From assembly GCF_024679095.1 (NCBI RefSeq), contig NC_066513.1:9911427-9975426 (forward strand): DNA of 64,000 nt, written 5' to 3'. Of the stretch, positions 23,636 to 34,569 are shown in pieces (the stretch's first letter is position 1; each line of letters opens with the position of its first letter). This stretch comes from Eriocheir sinensis (lineage: Eukaryota; Arthropoda; Malacostraca; Decapoda; Varunidae). The translations under genes and the position numbers were made by a program. The notes below the pieces were generated by a model. That model was not told the DNA's origin and made no database searches. It saw only the letters and a program-made list of their open reading frames with translations.

Positions 23636-24010
23636 AGGCCCAGTCACACTGAGTTTGCGACCTAATGATGACCTCCCGCGACCTGCAGGTCGCGGGAGAT
23701 TTCATGGTCGTGTGCGATCGTCATGTGTCTCCGTCCGCCGTGCGACCGAAAAGGTCGGATGGAGGTATTTGGTGCTCCATCAAAAACCTCAAGCCGACCT
23801 TTCAGGTCTCTCCCCGTCGTGAAAAGGTTGCCGTTCGATGGCCGAATGGGCTGCGTCTGGACCGAAAGCGGACTGCCACCGGTGGCCGACAGATGACGGT
23901 TAACTGGTGAACAGCTACCGGATAGCGAGCAGACGCCGTCTGGTTGCTGTCAGCTAGTAGGTCGTCGCCGATGTTCTGCGTTTACTTTGCATATGTCATT
24001 AGCCGTTGTC
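23636..24010. mobile_element. Inserted GC-rich MITE-like segment
   Basis: Interrupts LINE-B between TTCTGGTCACC and TTTTATAGGCC. It starts TTAAAGGCCCAGTCACACTG, which resembles a terminal repeat next to a TTAA target. It contains the perfect palindrome at 23673-23698 and repeated GACCGAAA/GACAG words. The matching right-hand terminus is not preserved. Confidence 0.5.
23673..23698. repeat. Perfect 26-bp palindrome
   Basis: CTCCCGCGACCTG followed by its exact reverse complement CAGGTCGCGGGAG. A PstI-type CTGCAG sits at the centre. Confidence 0.9.
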
Positions 24011-24087
24011 GGCCTTTTATAGGCCTACCGCCATCTTGCAGACTCCTTACGTTCTCATGTTCTTATGTTCTTAAAGAACTAATGCAT

Positions 24088-25515
24088 TTTTGAGAAGAGA
24101 CAAAGATAGGTATGGCAGGAGTCTTGGTAAGGACGTCGAGGGCCATTTCAGTGCAAATGACCTCTGACCTGCCTACTGAGCCCTGAAGATGCTCTGCTTT
24201 GGGCCTCTCTCTCAAGCAAGTACTATCCGCACATAAGCGGTTGTTTCGTCAAAGACATTGATGAGTAGAGAGCTCTTTCGACTGAGTACTTTGAGCAGCT
24301 GTTCACGTCAGATGCTTAGATTGAGCAGCCCCTAACCAGTAGGTAACTGTTGATCCACCCATTGGCAAAAGCCCACTCTCTCTCTCTCTCTCTCTCTCTG
24401 GAGATGATCTGAGGGGCTGTGGCAAGGTTTGGGGCTGGAAAAGCAACTGGTGCTTGTAACATCATTATGAAATTCATCAAAGCTGGAGGTGAGTCCATGC
24501 ATGATCCGCAAATTGCATGCGGTCTTGATTGCCGTATGGCAATCTGGTACTATACATCTTGATTGGAAGAGGGTTCTGGTTGTCCCTATCTGGAAAGGGA
24601 AAAGGGACCGTCAGTAATGTAACAATTACGTACAGTGGTATTTCACTGGTCAGTGTCAAGCATTACTGAAGCTGAAGAGGCTTGAGCAGTCTGGGTTTAC
24701 GTCTAGTAAGTCAATAACTGACCGTTTCGCAGTGCTTCGTGAACTGGTGGAGTGTTAACGTGAGCTCCGACAAGGGATGCTTGCAGCCCAAGTCGATCTC
24801 AAGAAGGCGTTTAATTCAATCCTTCGTAAAGCACTCTCCGGCAACTTTGTGGGATTCCTGCAACGATCATTACTCTATTAATGGTCTATATTTTGAGACA
24901 GAGTGTGCTGTGAAATGTATGCTGGAGAGGGGCGTATCCAACTTTTTTTTCCTGAAAACACGAGTGAGGCTGGGGTGTCTCTTTCCCCTATCACTTTCAA
25001 CACCTATATGGACTGAGTATTAGGCAGAGTTGTGGAGCAAAGTCATTGTGGAGCATCTGTTGGCAATGCCAAGGTCATTGATCTGGCTTTGCCGATGATG
25101 CAGTTACCTTCTTCGAGTCGAAGGATGCTCTGTTGATGGGTCTACAGTCCCTACATGATAAGGCAAAGCCTTTGGAAATGCAGGTCTCCTTTACTATTAC
25201 TGAGATGCAGGTGTTTGGAGGTTCACTGGATGAAAAGTGCAGTGTGTTTATGCATGTGTCAAGAACATTGATATCATGGAAAATTCATCCTACTTCTGTA
25301 GCTCAATGAGAACACTTCAACAATACAAAGCGCCCCTGACGTATGCCGTTAGTAAGATCAGAGGAGCTATCAGCACGATCGTAAAGCTAAATGATAGAAT
25401 GGGATGCAATCTTGTGGCAGAGCTGGTTGTAAATATAAGATGCACATTAACAATGCTGGCAAGCACGTGAGTGGTAGGTAATTTTAGGAACTGAAAATTA
25501 CAGTTCAGCTTATAT
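24088..25515 (+). pseudogene. LINE-C RT copy 2
   Basis: Begins TTGAGAAGAGACAAAGATAGG. RT blocks: LDWKRVLVVPIWKGK at about 24560, QVDLKKAFNSILRKAL (motif A) at about 24790, then a region equal to SFFPVNAGVRQGCVLAPSLFN (broken) at about 24940-25010, and FADDAVTF (catalytic FADD) at about 25095. It ends with the C-terminal portion near 25440. The same start and end bound copy 3 at 39190-40510. Dead. Confidence 0.82.
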
Positions 25516-25737
25516 TGAGTCATGATTATTCAATGTCGACAAAAGATAAGTAAAAAAGGTAAAGTTTGGGATACATAGTTAAGGCTGGGCAGGCATCAGT
25601 AACAGTACCAGTACTAAAAGAACCTCGTTAACGGTACTGCTACCAGCCATGAGCCCCAGCTTCAGGCTTGTCAGTACTGGTACCGGTGCCTGAGTATTGG
25701 TACTCACAATATCAACATTAACGGAACCTGCCCAGTC

Positions 25738-25955
25738 CTACTGCGTGTGGCCTCGATGGTCATCTCCGCCTCTTTGGCCCTTCAGCCTGCAGTGGGTAAG
25801 AACTCATCGCCCCGGGGCACCGGGCCAGCGTAACATATGGGTCGCCAAAGTTTGTTCCCCTTGTTTACCCAGGTACCCATTAATCGACCAGCCCAAAAAG
25901 GGCTACGCACTGACTACCTGTGCCGGGATTCGAACCTGGGCCCAAAGATCTATTG
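25738..25955 (-). mobile_element. SINE-2, tRNA-derived, 5' truncated
   Basis: Minus strand: GGGCCCAGGTTCGAATCCCGGCAC (B box, about 25943-25920), then GTAGTCAGTGCGTAGCCCTTTTTGGGC and TGGGTACCTGGGTAAAC. It continues to CACACGCAGTA at 25738. The A box seen in the 49868-50150 copy is cut off at 25955. Confidence 0.8.
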
Positions 25956-26304
25956 TAAGGCATTAGTATATATAATAAAATGAAGATATATATGTAAGGA
26001 ATGTACGTGTCGAAACACTAGCTATATATGGCACCACCGGATGTTTAAGATGAGCTAGGTTGTTGTTAACCTTGAATGAGAGTGGCGCCACATCTTGAAT
26101 GTGCTGCAGTGGACACCGGCTGATTCGAGGTTATCACCGACGAGAGCCAGGACTCGCGACGATGAAGGCAGAACAAGACGGGCGAGGGGGACAGCAAGAC
26201 GTGTGCCTTGCAGCGTGTCGACTTTTAAAGGCGTCTCCTCAAACTCATTGTAAATATGTTTAAGACTGTATAATATAGTTACAAACTTACAACACGTTTT
26301 ATAG

Positions 26305-26363
<59 letters not shown>

Positions 26364-26523
26364 GGAAGTTAAGGCAATCCACTCGATCAGCCATATCTAC
26401 ATAACTTTCGATACACGCCTCATGGTAAGGCCTTTTGTTACTTCACTAACCTCAATCAACTCTGATGCGCAAGTAACTGTGACTCCAGCCCAGGCAGCGA
26501 AGTAATAGTGTGAGCCATTAACA
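25956..26523 (+). mobile_element. Possible LTR (TG...CA) with internal (GA)n
   Basis: Starts TGTAAGG after the truncated SINE-2 and contains GACTGTATAATATAGTTACAAACTTACAACACGTTTTA. This resembles GACTGTGAATATAGTTAAAAAGCCACAACTGTTTTA in the solo LTR at 28605-29061. It has (GA)n at about 26310-26359 and a plausible end ATTAACA at 26523. No target duplication was found, so both ends are uncertain. Confidence 0.4.
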
Positions 26524-27143
26524 AACAATAACCGTGTTACCCTAAACAGACATATAAACTAGCTACGAAAAAGAGCTAACATAAATAGTGGCATGCGTGT
26601 AACGAACCAGCCCGAAGTCTCTCTAATATATAACTGAACATTGTGTGGGAGCAGTGAGGCGGACTCTGCAACTGCTATCAAAACGCTGACATAGATACGG
26701 TTTTAGTAAATACACCACTTGTACCAATATTTTAGGTGAATTGCTTTTATTTTCACGTGTTTAGGCGTGTGGAGCCTTATCTAATTTTCAGCTGTTGAGT
26801 TTTTTCCTCTGCTGTGTGGATGTTTAATATTTATCCTGAACTGTAACATTGTTAAGCATTAAGCATATTCATTCATTTTGTTTTATATTTTGTGTGTGTT
26901 TCTTGCACAATGGATAAAAGGTGCAAAGACAACTCTTTTTGACTTTCCACTACTCACTTCTTCTTTTTTTCCCCTTTTTCATGCCCTTTAGAAGCATCGG
27001 TGGCGAGTGAGAATACACTTAGCATTGAAATACCATTTCCTTAATTAATTTTATCAACGGTAATTCTTTTTTATTTATGCTCTCCTTATACCTTCTTGCA
27101 CCCCATGAATGCAACATTTTACTAGTAACTCTTTTAATTGCAG
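26524..27143. other. Unassigned intron sequence before exon 4
   Basis: AT-rich with T-rich stretches. No gene or known repeat is supported. Confidence 0.5.
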
Positions 27144-27260
27144 GAAACACTGACATGGGGTTACAAGCTCAAACCGATAACTATCAACTGACAGATGGAG
27201 CGGACAGTGACACCAAGGATGACGACCATAGTGCGGTGCCTTCTTCTGAGCCACCGCGAG
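27144..27260 (+). CDS. Host gene exon 4 (acidic linker)
   Basis: A 117-base exon with the acceptor ACTCTTTTAATTGCAG and a weaker donor CGAG|GTACTT. It is in phase 1 at both ends and fully open in that frame. It encodes a polar segment with ADSDTKDDDHS and a Pro/Ser end (SSEPPR), apparently an unstructured acidic linker. Its phase matches exon 3 upstream and exon 5 downstream. A retroelement gag fragment begins about 25 bases after the donor, so the intron was invaded very close to the splice site. An alternative is an N-terminal part of that gag, but its composition and splice borders differ from the gag N-terminus at 59.5 kb. Confidence 0.5.
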
Positions 27261-27284
27261 GTACTTACATAAATACTAACCACA

Positions 27285-28320
27285 ATTACTACTTCTGCCG
27301 ACTTCGGCGGCAGTTAGGGCTTTCTCGGGCAATGAGGCTGATTATACAGCTAGAAATTTCATTTTGCAATGCGAGGATGTCATGAGCAACTCATTCGTGT
27401 CAGATCCGGGAGATAAAATCTCCTTCATTGGATCCCGATTCAAACCAGGATCAGGATGTGGTTTCATGAACGCGAGCGCGTTCACAAAACCCTAAAAAAT
27501 GGATTATGACGCGGTTTGGTCACTTTTTCTTGAAACGTTTGGGGAGGATGTGATACACAGCCTCATAAAGGAGTAATTTAATCAGGACACTTTGCTATCA
27601 AATGCGGGAGGTAAAGCCCTTTTTAACGAGCCAGTGGACGCCCATCGGCTGTCTACTGATTTGATCTCGTGTTTGAAACTGTCTGTAGCTAATGCTGGTA
27701 AATTTCTAGAGTTCCTCGTGTACATGATTGTCCTGAGAGGCCCGTGTCAAAGGAGTTCCTTATCTCTTGCCTTCAGTCCCAATGACGAACTACACGATTT
27801 CGTGCTTAAACGCAAGACCAAAATTGAAGAGAAAGAAGGTGCAGCGTGTTCCCCTGTAGCTGTAATATAGTAGAAAAATGCTAATGGTAGTGCTTCTACC
27901 TCATCTGTATATTGCATCCGCCACCGAACAGCCTAAGTTCACCTGTTCCTACTGTGAGCGAGACGGTCATACCGTAGACTATTGTATAAAACGCCAGCGA
28001 GATCGGAAGGGACAGAGTGCAAATGGGGACACGCATAAGTCCGGAAACGCTGCTCCTAAGAAGACGCCATCCGCATCCTCAAGTCGTGCCGCGGGTAACA
28101 ACACTGGCAAACACTGTGATATTCACGGTACTAATAGTCATGCCACTGATAAGTGCTTCTCTGTGACCAAATTTAAGAAGCAGCGGGCAGGCAGGCACGA
28201 AAAGGGTTCGCATTCTTGGGAAGCTCAGCACGCTCCCAAAACCGACCTGGGGCAGGAACTCAGGCATCGAAAGAGAATGAGACTGCGATTGGGCAAAACG
28301 ATAGTACTTTGCTAGAATCT
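27285..28320 (+). pseudogene. Ty3/gypsy-type gag relic with zinc knuckle
   Basis: A broken plus-strand gag. AFSGNEADYTARNFILQC near 27310 is the capsid-like start. Middle capsid helices run to about 27830 with stops, then linker. The nucleocapsid zinc knuckle CSYCERDGHTVDYC (C-x2-C-x4-H-x4-C) is at about 27944-27985, followed by a second CDIHGTNSHATDKC block at about 28110. It is homologous to the antisense gag at 58990-59524 (FSGSESDYSARQFLDLCE). It packages element RNA in live relatives; here it has several stops and frameshifts. It continues into the protease after the SINE. Confidence 0.82.
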
Positions 28321-28372
28321 GTGGTGGCCGCGTGCAGTCTGCCTAGCATTATTGCACTTACAGTAAAATTTG

Positions 28373-29213
28373 GGGAGGCGGTGGCTGACCGGATAGCGAG
28401 ACGGCCCAGCGTTCAGGAGGACGTGAGTTCAATCCCCGAACGGTGCCACCAAGCTGGAATTTTTTAGCCACTGCCGAGTGGCTTAAAACTACCCACATGC
28501 TGTCCAGAAGACCACCTATCAACCCGGACTCTAGATTCTAGGATTAAAGATGAGCTCCGGGAGGGCAGTATGAGCCAACGCAAGATGGCGCCACTATAAA
28601 CACTTGTAATGTGTATATTATAACATAATGTGAATGTGTGAATGTATGTCGTATCGCCATGGCCCAGTGGCGCCAGGACGTTACACACAGAGGCTACGTT
28701 GTGCTTAGGAGGTGCTCCTTGCCATGGGAACGGTGTTGATTCAGCAAGCATGCTGCCCGCTGGCCGCTCCTGTACCAAGAGAAGCCGGGAGAACATAGCG
28801 GGCGGCGGGCGAGAGCAGAGTACTGCTCGGAGATGTGCGCGACTCTTGTGCGTGACTCCCCCACACTGTTATAAGACTGTGAATATAGTTAAAAAGCCAC
28901 AACTGTTTTAATTACATGAGAGAGAGAGTAAATTAAGTGAACTCAAAGTGAACTTATAACGACTACCGCTCGGCCAACACATAACACACATCACTTAACT
29001 AAAAGGCTATTGTGTTGTCTCACGACTTCTGTCAACTGGAGAAAGCAGGCAACGATTAACACACTCACCTGCGCCAGAACGGGCTGGGCTGACCATCAGG
29101 CCCCACCTGGAAGAAGCCTTGGACCGACCATAAGGAATCCAGGATCCACCAGGAAGAAGCCTACCGCCGCAATAGGCCAAGACGTAAAAAAAAAAAAAAA
29201 CAAAAAAAAAAAA
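28373..29213 (+). mobile_element. SINE-1 copy split by a solo LTR
   Basis: The tRNA-like head GGCGGTGGCTGACCGGATAGCG and GAGTTCAATCCCC lies at about 28377-28440, then a body to ATAAACACT (28604). It resumes at 29066 with CACCTGCGCCAGAACGGGCTGG and ends GACGT plus a 28-base A-rich tail (29186-29213). It lies inside the gag-protease relic, just before the protease catalytic Asp. Confidence 0.85.
28605..29061. mobile_element. Solo LTR inside SINE-1
   Basis: A 457-base segment starting TGTAATGTG and ending GATTAACA (TG...CA with a short terminal inverted repeat). It is flanked by the direct repeat CACT (28601-28604 and 29062-29065; ACACT if one more base is counted). Removing it rejoins the SINE exactly as in the uninterrupted copy at 5308-5465. 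Confidence 0.82.
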
Positions 29214-29640
29214 GGGTCCTTTGAAAGCTTCTTTTGCCGTCGACACCAGCGCTACGGGCCATCAGTTGTCAAAAGAAACGTACATGGCTTTAAAACGCGC
29301 GTCGCGTGGAGGTCGCTGGCGCCTTCGACCCTCTGACCTGTACACCATTGTGGTGTCACCAGCGATAGTCTTATTATCTTTGATGTTGTTTGTTCGTTTA
29401 CCCGTGAGTTTAGGCAAAAACACTCCTATCATACGTTTGGATTTTTACGTGACGTCAAACTTTTCACTGCCTTCTGACGGTCTCTTAGGGTTGTCGTCAC
29501 TAAGGTCCAACCGCATGGTAGTTGCTCTAGATATTAATACAGTAAAGTTTCAAGGGAGATCATTTAAGGCCATGGATAAACCTGTGCGCCTTGTTTCTCC
29601 CTGCATGGGAAAGACCCAGCAAGGGACGGGAAGGTTTTTT
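29214..29640 (+). pseudogene. Retropepsin-like protease relic of the gypsy-type element
   Basis: The open frame has AVDTSATGHQLS (active-site DTS/TG in place of the common DTGA) at about 29236-29272. The C-terminal retropepsin signature follows, SDGLLGLSSLRSNRMVVAL, at about 29475-29530. The frame stays open beyond, into sequence between protease and RT. Together with the gag before the SINE it forms one gag-PR relic. The RT core is missing. Confidence 0.7.
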
Positions 29641-29754
29641 GTTTTTTTTCTGAGCAAGCAGTACCTACCGTTCCGGCTCTTTCCACGGTGTCAGTGCCTT
29701 CCAGTAACACGACACCACTTCAAGAAAATCCAACAAAGCCAACTTACGTTTCCG

Positions 29755-29828
29755 GGTTAGGAACCTCACCGGTCGACTCGCGCAATGGTTCCTGACCATC
29801 CAGGACTGGCTGTGGGAGAGCATGACTT
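29755..29828 (+). pseudogene. Fragment of gypsy RNase H C-terminus
   Basis: NLTGRLAQWFLTIQDW in one frame resembles the conserved R-L-A-R-W-x-L-x-x-Q-x-(F/Y) block at the end of Ty3/gypsy RNase H. Its closeness to the protease implies an internal deletion that removed RT. Short, so moderately certain. Confidence 0.5.
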
Positions 29829-30117
29829 AGTGAGGGAGTGATAGAATGAGTCAGTGAGTGAGGAAGGGAAGGAAAAAAGTGCAAATGAGTGACAACATGC
29901 TACTGTCTGAAGAACTACAGTATTACTGAGCTCTACGGGGAAGGTGACTGACTGGCTGAGGGAGTGAATGAGTTAGAGAGGAAGTGATAGAATGAGTCAG
30001 TGAGTGGATAAGTGAATAATTGAAGAAGGGAAGGAGAAAAGTGCAAATGAGTGACATATTACTGTCTGAAGAACCATTACCGAGTTCTGTGGGGAGGGTG
30101 ACTGACTGGCTGGCTGT
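29829..30117. repeat. ~140-bp GTGAGTGAG-type satellite, two units
   Basis: GTGAGGGAGTGATAGAATGAGTCAGTGAG, a GTGCAAATGAGTGACA block and GGTGACTGACTGGCTG repeat twice. The same satellite forms the array at 50405-51245. Confidence 0.85.
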
Positions 30118-30175
30118 CAATAATTATTCTAGTTATGTGCCAGTCAATAATTATTCTAGTTATGTAACGCGAATT
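30118..30175. repeat. 28-bp tandem duplication
   Basis: GTCAATAATTATTCTAGTTATGT occurs twice (about 30117 and 30145). The second runs into LINE-B copy 3. Confidence 0.85.
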
Positions 30176-33100
30176 CTCAAAGAGGGGGACAGGTCAGCTA
30201 CTTTTAACTAGCGTCCTAATAGCTTAACATCGGCTACAACAAGACGATGGAGTCGATAATAGCCAGAAGCATTCGAGATCATCTAGAGAAACATAACTTA
30301 TTCATGACTCGCAGCATGGGTTCACGAAAGGTACGTCATACCTCACAAATCTTTTGTCCTTCTAAAATATAGTAATTGAGGCGATAGATAGAGATGAAAC
30401 CTGTCATGTAATGTATCTTGGTTTTAGTAAAGTTTTTGACAAAGTTCCTCACCACCGACTGTTGCTTGAATTACAGGCTCAGATAGTAGACGGGAACGTA
30501 TTGAACTGGGTCAGGGCGTGGCTTAGAAATTGGAAGTAAAGAGTGCAAATCAATGGTAAAAGATATGACTGGGGCTGTTACGTGTGGGGTCCCACAAGGT
30601 TTGGTATTTGGTCCACTGTTGTTTATCATTTATATCAGTGATTTAAATACAGGAATTAGTAGTGATGTCAGTAAGTTTGCTGATGATTCCAAGATTGGTT
30701 AAGTAAATGAATCAGATCAGGACACTAGTGTTCTCCAGGATGAACTAAACAGATGGTACGATTGAGAGGGGAATGGCAGATGGAGTTCAGTGTCTGTAAG
30801 TGCAGTATTCTGAGTGTAGGTAGGAACAACACCTCACTTTTTTTTACAGCAAAGGAGACAGCACAAGGACACACACAAAAAGGAATCAATTATAAAAATT
30901 AAAAAAACGCTACTCGCTGCTCCTGTAAAGAATCCGAAGTGGTGTCCTGATACCTTCCTCTTGAATGGGTTCAAGTCGTAGGCAGGAGGAAATACAGATG
31001 AAGGAAGATCGTTCCAGAGATTACCAGCGTGAGGGATGAAAGAGTAAAGATGCTGATTAATTCGTGCGTAAGGGATTTGAACAGTAAAGGGATGAGCTTG
31101 AGTAGAAAGTCGTGTGCGGCGGGACCGCATGAGGGGGGGAGGCATGCAGTTAGCAAGTTCAGAAAAGCCAGAAAAGCAGTCAGCGTGAAAATACCGATAG
31201 AAGATAGACGGGGAGGCAACATGGCGGCGGAATTTGAAAGGTAGAAGACTATCAGTAAGAGCAGGAGAGCTGATGAGACGAAGAACCTTAAACTCCACTC
31301 TGTCCAGAAGAGCTGTGTGAGTGGAGGCCCCCCCCCCCCCCCACACACGTGAGATGCATACTCCATACGAAGGCGGACTAGGCCCCTGTATATGGTAGCA
31401 ACTGTGCGGGGGAGAATAACTGGCGGAGACAATACAGAACGCCCAGCCTCGAGGAAGCTGATTTGGTAAGAGAGGAGATGTGAAGTTTCCAGTTAAGATT
31501 TTGAGTTAAGGATGGACCGAGGATATTTAATGTTGAAGAGGGTGACAGGTGGGTGTTGTCGAAGAATAGGGGATACGTGTTTGAAAGATTGTGTCGAGTT
31601 AATAGGAGGAAAAATTGAGTTTTTTGAGGCATTGATGGACACAAGGTTCCTTCTATCACAGTGGGAAATGATAGCAAGGTCTGACGTTAAGCGTTCTGCA
31701 GCCTCCAGCCTGGAGTCATGTAATTCCTGTTGAGAGGGCCTTCTGATGAAAGAAGTTGAATAATGCAGAGTGGAGTCATAAGTGTATGAGTGGACAGGAC
31801 AGTTTGCTATAGAAAGAAGATCATTGATAAATAATAGGAAGAGAGGGTGATAGGACAAAGCCTTGTTGAACACCACTGTTGATAAGTTTAGGAGAAGAAC
31901 AGTGACCGTCTACCACAGCAGAGATAGAACGGCCGGAGAGAAAACTGGAGATAAAGGTACAGAGAGAGGGATAGAATCCGAAAGAGGGCAGTTTAGAAAG
32001 CAAAGACTTGTGCCAGACTCTATCGAAGGCTTTCGATATGTCTAGCGCAACTGAGAAAGTTTCACCGAAACGGCTAAGAGAGGATGATCAAGAGTCACTT
32101 AAGAGAGCAAGAAGATCTCCAGTAGAACGCCCCTTGCGGAATCCATACTGGTGATCAGATAGTAAGTTAGAAGTGGAAAGATGCTTTTGAATCTTACGAT
32201 TAAGGATTGATTCAAAAGCTTTAGATAGACAGGAAAGTAAAGCTATAGGGCGGTAGTTTGAGGGATTGGAATGGCGGTCACCCTTCTTAGGCACAGGCTG
32301 TACGCAGGCGTACTTCCAGCAGGAAGGAAAGGTTGATGTTGATAGGCAGAGACGAAAGAGTTTGACCAGGCAGGGTGTTAGCACAGAAGCACAGTTTTTA
32401 AGGACAATAGGATGCATTTCATCAGGTCCATAAGCCTTCTGAGAGTTGAGGCCAGAGAGGGCATAGAAGACATCATTCTTAAGAATTTCAATAACAGGCA
32501 TGAAAGAGTCAGAGGGGGGATGAGTAGGAGGAATATGCCCAGAATCGTTCAGAGTGGAGTTGTTACAGAAAATTTGAGAGAAGAGTTCAGCCTTAGAGAT
32601 AGAAGAGACGGCAGTGCTGCCGTCAGGGTTAAGGAGAGGAGAGAAAGAGGAAGAAGTGGAATTGGAGGAGATATTTTTGGATAGATGCCAGAAGTCTCTG
32701 GAAGAATTAGAGAAAGCAAGGTGTTGACATTTTCTATGGATGAAGGAGTTTTTGGTAAGTCGGAGAATAGATTAGGCACGATTCCGGGCGGAAATGTACA
32801 GATCATGGTTAGTGGGAGTTCGAAGGCTCTGGTATTGTTTTTGCTTAAATGACATTTCCATAATCAGGTATTTGTGTGAGAGGGATTTATGAGTCTTAGT
32901 GAGTTCTGATCTTTGTCCAAGGGCACGATACATTCAAGCTACAAATCGAGCAAACAGGGTACAGGGATTTATTTCAAGGAGTGTAAGCAGCAGAAGCGCC
33001 GAAGTCATCCTCAAGCTATATTTTACATTATTATGACCATCTTGATTATGCGCTTCAGTTCTGGTTACCTTACTATAGAATGGATATTAAAATGTTAGAA

Positions 33101-33562
33101 TCGGTACAGAGGAGGATGACTAAGACGATTCACGGGTAAAGAAACTTACCATATGAGGATAGACTCAAACATTCCTAAATGTGCACTCTCTAGAAAGGTG
33201 AACGGTGCTAGGAGACTTGATTGAAGTTTATAAATGGATTAAGGGCTTTAAGACGGGGATATTAATCAGGTTCTGGTGGTAAGAGAACCTGGTAGGACAC
33301 GTATTAATGGGTTTAAACTGGATAAATTCAGATTTAATAAAGGCATAGGCAAAGATTGGTTAACCAACAGAGTGGTGGATGAGTGGAACAGACTTGGCAG
33401 TCATTGTGTGAGTTCCAATGCGATAGTCACATTAAAAAAATTGATTATATAAATTCATGGACAGTGATGTTAGGTGGAGTTAGAATCACAGGTGGTTCCT
33501 TGTACAGGTCTATCGGCCTCTTGTCGAGTCCTTACGTTCTCATGTTCCTATGTTCTTAAAGA
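30145..33562 (+). pseudogene. LINE-B (CR1-like) copy 3, split by LINE-A
   Basis: The RT part at 30145-30837 includes FSKVFDKVPHHRLLLELQ (motif A), GVPQGLVFGPLLFI and KFADDSKIG (catalytic FADD). Then the LINE-A insertion (30838-32836). RT thumb and C-terminus resume at about 32845-33480, and the 3' terminal repeat CCTTACGTTCTCATGTTCC ends near 33562. Stops and frameshifts throughout. Confidence 0.85.
30838..32836 (-). pseudogene. LINE-A copy 2, inserted in LINE-B copy 3
   Basis: The 3' end is the T run at 30838-30846. The minus strand then gives the RT C-terminus (MEYASHV block), motif and middle RT blocks [24 protein letters not shown] at about 32270-32195, [18 protein letters not shown], a YADD-equivalent altered to TYDSTLHY, and upstream linker to about 32836. 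It is 5' truncated where copy 4 continues. No clear target duplication beyond T/A-rich bases. Dead. Confidence 0.88.
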
Positions 33563-33571
33563 ACTAATGCG

Positions 33572-34165
33572 GCAAGGACCTGGGTGTCAATATCGTGTCA
33601 AACCTCAAATTTTCACAGCAATTCATTGACGCAGCACATAAAGCGACCAGATTGCTGGGCTTCATTAAAATAATCATTTTATTAAACAATAAAGATGTAA
33701 TACTTCCGTTTTACAATAGTTTTAGTCAGACCCCACTTTTTTCCCCCACCATGTAAAGGACATTGCTAAATTAGAAGGTGTTCAACGTCGGGCAACAAAA
33801 ATGATCCCTTCCTTGCTCAATAAACCTTACGATGAAAGGCTCTCAACCCTTAGCATGTTCTCCCTTGAGAAACGTCGCCTCCAAGGAAAACTGATAGAAT
33901 GTTTTAAAGAATGTGAACAAATCAAAACTGTTTGTAATCGATGACACTTTGCGAACGAGAAATAATGCAACACTTTTTTTTTCTTTACCAACCTTGCAAT
34001 GCGAAAATGGAGTAAGCTCCCACCATCAGTGGTCCAGTGCAACATTACTGACTCATTTAAAAACAAGGTTGACCAACACTTCCTTAAACTTAATATTTAC
34101 TAAATTAGAATTTCAAAGTTTGGGTGCTATCGGCGTAATACAATGTCACTTAGATTGAAGGACAG
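33572..34165 (+). pseudogene. CR1-like LINE family D fragment
   Basis: Matches 19180-19866: SNLKFSQQFIDAAHKATRLLGFIK near 33600, SLEKRRLQGKLIECF near 33868, a terminal-block remnant near 34000, and the 3' UTR word GGACAGACCAC. It adjoins the LINE-B tail at AAAGAACTAATGC. Confidence 0.75.
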
Positions 34166-34169
34166 ACCA

Positions 34170-34569
34170 CTATAGTCCGTTTCATTCCATCTGTCCACTC
34201 GTGAACGTAGATGTTTCAGATGCGCATTGTTAGTTCGAAATTGCGTGAAGATCAACATTATATTTTCATTGATATATTTGAATTCTTGTGCATAAATAAA
34301 ACCCTCAAGCCCTATTACGTGCACCGCAAACATACCGATTTGCATCGATAATATACCACAGAGGCACACGAAAGAGATTCTTGTATATCAAACAGTATAG
34401 TCTGATCATACTCGAACGATTTATAGCCTTTCAGATACCCATATTTCATTTCATTCAGGTACATCAAGTGATATATGGCTCACAGTGTCTATGCATAATG
34501 AAATTTGATGTGTTGCATGTAAATAACATGCATGATACTCGAAATAGCCTAGCATCACATTCAACAATA
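34170..34569. other. Unassigned spacer
   Basis: AT-rich. No feature is supported. Confidence 0.5.

Larger units (their letters stand above)
22366..24073 (+). pseudogene. LINE-B (CR1-like) copy 2, interrupted
   Basis: Starts inside the RT (CCCAGCATTTAGAAAGTAGCTAATGTGACG) and follows the 11.55-12.97 kb copy to the TTCTTATGTTCTTA terminus at about 24073. It is broken by SINE-1 at 22793-23141 and by a MITE-like insertion at about 23636-24010. Motif A decays to EFSGLTKFL. Dead. Confidence 0.85.
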
